NCBI GenBank assembly: GCA_024449915.1
Contig: JAMZAV010000159.1
Location: 1,834,551-1,898,550, forward strand
Direction of reading: 5' to 3'
Source: Sweltsa coloradensis
Lineage: Eukaryota; Arthropoda; Insecta; Plecoptera; Chloroperlidae
Length of the DNA stretch: 64,000 nt
The notes under the pieces: model-generated
Told to the model about the DNA's origin: nothing
The model's input: only the letters and a program-made list of their open reading frames with translations
Database searches by the model: none
Program-made: the position numbers and the translations under genes
Shown here: positions 60,516 through 64,000 of the stretch, one piece after another
How positions within the stretch are numbered: position 1 is the stretch's first letter
Layout: each line of letters starts with the position of its first letter

Positions 60516-63500
60516 TAACAAGTAATTGGAAATTCTTTAATTTATGGAACACGCAATGATGTCCTAGTAAAATTATTTTTTGTCTTGATCATTACTGGGT
60601 ATGTATACTCGGTGCCCGAAGGTGGTAAGTAGTTTGTTAAGAGGGAATGGGAACATTTGGCAGTTGGCAAACAGCTATACGCTCGGCCAGGAAACATCCA
60701 ACATATATTGTAAAGTTGCCAGTAAAGCATACATCCAAACATACCGCACACAGCCCTACAGTCGTAGAGTTTCAAAATTTGTCAATTAACCACTAACAAT
60801 CACGAATAAAGTCAACTTAGTAGTTGTTTTTACAAACTCGAAAATCGTGAAAATCAGTTTATTTTTTAAAGATTGTTTAAAAACCAATTTTAGAAAAAGT
60901 GTTAATGCAAATCCCGATATTTCCACTTTCGTGAGTTTATTGAACTGTTCCAAAATTTCAAATGCATGTGGTGTCAGTCCCAACGAACAGGAATCTGCCT
61001 AAAACGCATGTCTTGTATCCTCTTAACCTCCATGGGACCATCGCTTTATCTTAGACATCATACTTTAGAAATGAACTAAGGGAAGGGTTATGTAGAAACC
61101 AATAAAAGTGTACAAGAGGTCACATGAAAAGAATGGCGACATGTGCGCATTGAATGAATGTAATTAAATTTTAAAAAATACGTTCTTGTGACATAAAATG
61201 TAAGGTATAAGTTTTGGGCCCTGATTCCTGCCATCAGGGGGACTTTGAATTACGTGTATCTACATTCTTCCTGCTTCCATACTAGAAACTTTAGCATGTT
61301 GATGTTAACAAATTTTTTTGTAATTTGTTTGTGTTTTATATTAATTTAATCATAATAGTGTCTTCTACCCATTCATCCAATATAATGTCCCAGTAGTCCA
61401 ATAAAATCTGAAAACAAAACAAGTTTAGCGTTTGAGGTATGCTCTTTTTTTTGGATGTGAGTGTAAAAATGTATCAAGGGGCAGCAGCTAATTTTGCCCT
61501 CGTCAATCTTGGGGGTGAGAGGTTAAATTCGGTGTGTTCTTATAACCTGCGGAGCATATTGGCCACAAAGCCATCTTTGCTCCTCTCGTCTCTCTCTCGC
61601 GCGCTTATTTCAGGTCTAAAAGCTCATCAACTTGAAATGAAGAGAGATAAGAAGCTAATCAAGCAGAGGCACTGGACAACCACATCACATTTTTACCTTG
61701 ATGCGTTTCCGACTTTCCACCTTATTGCTTAAAAATCACATTTAGGTGAAGGTCCACTATTCATTTTCTCCATTAAAATAGATTAGAAACTTGACAGAGT
61801 AAATGGAAAACAGCCATTGTATAAAAGGGATTCTGGGTAGTCAACGCTCAACGTAACACAGTCGGTTTTTATAATTTATTAAGCAATTACTTTTCAAAAC
61901 TTAAAATGGGGACTTTGAAATACTTTGTAAATCATAACGCATGTGCATTTATGTTAAAGTATAATGGAAATTGTGGGTTTAACGATACCTTAACCACACG
62001 GTTGTTTATATTCCCTTTGTAGGTGTGCATGTGTGTGTGTGTGTTTCTGTTTAGTACAACACAATAATGAATGACGTACAACATACATCGTAATAATATT
62101 GAGTAAGAAATATATTATATTATGTTGTTGTTATTTTTAATCTAAGTTTTGCCTTTTTTATGGGGGTGACTTTCAGACTAATAATAACAGTTGCATTTCA
62201 TTTACAAGAACAATTACATTTTTATATACCGGTACATGAACATTTGTACCTTTGTATTACAATAACTAAAATGATTTCAATAAGTACAGTTATGAAAAAT
62301 ACAAATTTTGTTTTATTCGTGTTATTGTCTGTTTGGGAAATATAAGTAATTGAGGTGTTTATTACAAAAACAGCCAATGTCCAAAAAACACATTTTGCAG
62401 GATATCAAATAAACATTATACCATCCGTAATTAATGTGTTAAAATTATAATTTTTGTTTTAACTGTGTATTTTGATGTCAGTTTATATTTCTGCTTTGAC
62501 ATTTTGTCATAGTATCTCCCAGAAGGCAAAAACAAAAATTTGGACTGGTCGTTTTAGTAAAATGTTTTGAAAAAGTATGGATTTTTGTTCAGGTAGTGTT
62601 CCAGAAAATGTATATAGTTCCAACAGAACAGCTGGACAGCTATCACCTAAATGCACCGCATTTAAAGCTAATAAAATAAAATAATAATGGGCTTTGGTTC
62701 TTTTTGTGAAAAATATGTTGCTTTTTAAGCCTAACCGTGTAACATAAGTTGTTTTTGTCAAAACTTCTCTGATAGTATTATTCCCAATGAAAATACGAAT
62801 TTTTCTGTGGTTGCTAAAAATCAAAATTGACCCCTTCAAAGTAAGACGCAACATTTGAAACGTTTTCTACATTTTTTCAAAAGATCCCGCCGGCATTATA
62901 TTACATAAATACAATAGAAGTTATTATATAATATTCTTGGTATTTTGCATGTCAAGGACTTTTGATAAACTCGAATAACTTTTAGGGGCATTTAAAGAAA
63001 AAGATGTTTGTTTTTAGATTTGGGCATAATTTTTACACTACCATCCGTAATTTGGATAAGTGCTTACCGTGTGAACTTTTTAGACATTCTATACATAGAG
63101 ACGTTAATTAAACTATACACGAAAAAACGTATGCACAAAAGTGCAAATTACCAACATAGACATAGTAGCATTATCATGAACATAGCAACAATATTCATAA
63201 TCATTAATTTCCTTCAATTTGTTGTCATTATTTGTAAATGATAATGTAATCTATGTACTTTGTACTGATTAGTACGCTGGACTCCTGTGGTAATCCAATG
63301 TAAATTGGCCATCTGTAAAAAAAAAAAATATATATATAATATATTATTATATTTTATGAGGCATTTCCTACAGAAATTTAACAACTGCAAATGAAAATAT
63401 ATTATGAATACAAAAATTGTTTTGTTTGTTACGTTTATGGAACTATGATTTGCTTACTTTTCTCTGACACTAGTATGTTACCAATTTTAAAAGCATCATT

Positions 63501-63818
63501 AATATTGCAAATCGATATACTGTATCAACAACCTAAAGTTGCAAAAAACCTACAGAAACTATTCTACCAGATGTGTTCTGGTGTTCATGTGTCCAAGAAT
63601 AATCCTTTATTCTTGGTTAATTAGTTACCCTCCATATATCTACCCAGCTGTTGTCTACGTCTAATGGCCTTCATTCACAGCTGAAAGACGTAGAAAACCG
63701 CACCGTGTTTTGCAATCTTCTCGTAAAGTGAACAATTATATTTATGTGTATTTTATTACAAATAATTGGTACCATCGAGCTGCCTCCGAATTGGCACAAA
63801 GAAACATTAGTTTTGATA
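60516..63818. other. Intergenic, no gene recognised
   Basis: AT-rich sequence. A (GT)n stretch lies at 62032-62044. The 115-codon minus-strand frame at 62507-62854 lies between two 14-bp direct repeats (62420 and 63040) but has no known domain. The 97-codon frame at 61439-61732 is also unassigned. Confidence 0.5.
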
Positions 63819-64000
63819 GAGAGCTACACCAGTTGGTTGACTCTACGCCTTGGTTCCATGTGAGAAGATGGTTTGTGTTAGCGACTGCAGACAAACCGAA
63901 TGCAGGTAATAGCATCTAAAACTCTGCTCCTCTCCGGTTTTGTTGAGGCAGAGAGCTACACCAGTTGGTTGACTCTACTTGGTTCCATGTGAGAAGATGG
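63819..64000. repeat. Direct repeat with 132-bp spacing, running off the window
   Basis: A block beginning GAGAGCTACACCAGTTGG at 63819 recurs at 63951 and continues to the last base, with one 4-base difference. It may be the start of a tandem array or an edge duplication. The first copy is in a 69-codon plus-strand frame (63710-63919) of unknown nature. Confidence 0.8.

Overview
The window looks like nuclear DNA of an arthropod, most probably an insect. The noncoding sequence is AT-rich and full of microsatellites and dispersed repeats. The only clear gene has a two-exon structure with consensus splice sites, a GC-rich reading frame and five C2H2 zinc fingers of the Odd-skipped family (sob/bowl type). 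I cannot name the species from sequence alone.

Layout. 1-6.6 kb: no gene; an 8-bp-TSD hAT-type MITE at 198-265 and a probable decayed DNA transposon at about 4.2-4.65 kb. 7.38-10.38 kb: the Odd-skipped family gene (+), with exon 1 at 7381-7441, an intron of 1659 bp, exon 2 at 9101-10377, and a long AT-rich 3' UTR ending near 11.25-11.28 kb. 11.3-64 kb: no other gene that I can support. This part is occupied by repeats.

The dominant repeat is a high-copy family of short (0.5-1.15 kb) AT-rich elements. Twelve copies plus one decayed relative cover about 10 kb, or 16% of the window, clustered at 13.7-24.4 kb and 34.4-38.7 kb. Each starts TGGATGAGCG after a T. Each ends with the inverse of that start, a short AACGC/GCGTT hairpin and CTAG, followed by a T. 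This is the architecture of non-autonomous Helentron/Helitron2 rolling-circle transposons (HINE/DINE-like). The family has two 3'-end variants and internal repeat units. Also present are two minisatellites (a 59-bp unit at 15.14-15.54 kb and a 93-bp unit at 33.28-34.12 kb), tRNA-derived SINE-like copies, retroposon tails ending in (TTTA)n-type repeats, a perfect 16-bp-arm palindrome, and many microsatellites.

Functionally the window is one developmental transcription-factor gene with a large repeat-rich flank. Such flanks often hold distant enhancers of patterning genes, but I cannot point to any enhancer here. The most unusual material is the Helentron-like family and the satellite arrays, not an additional protein system.
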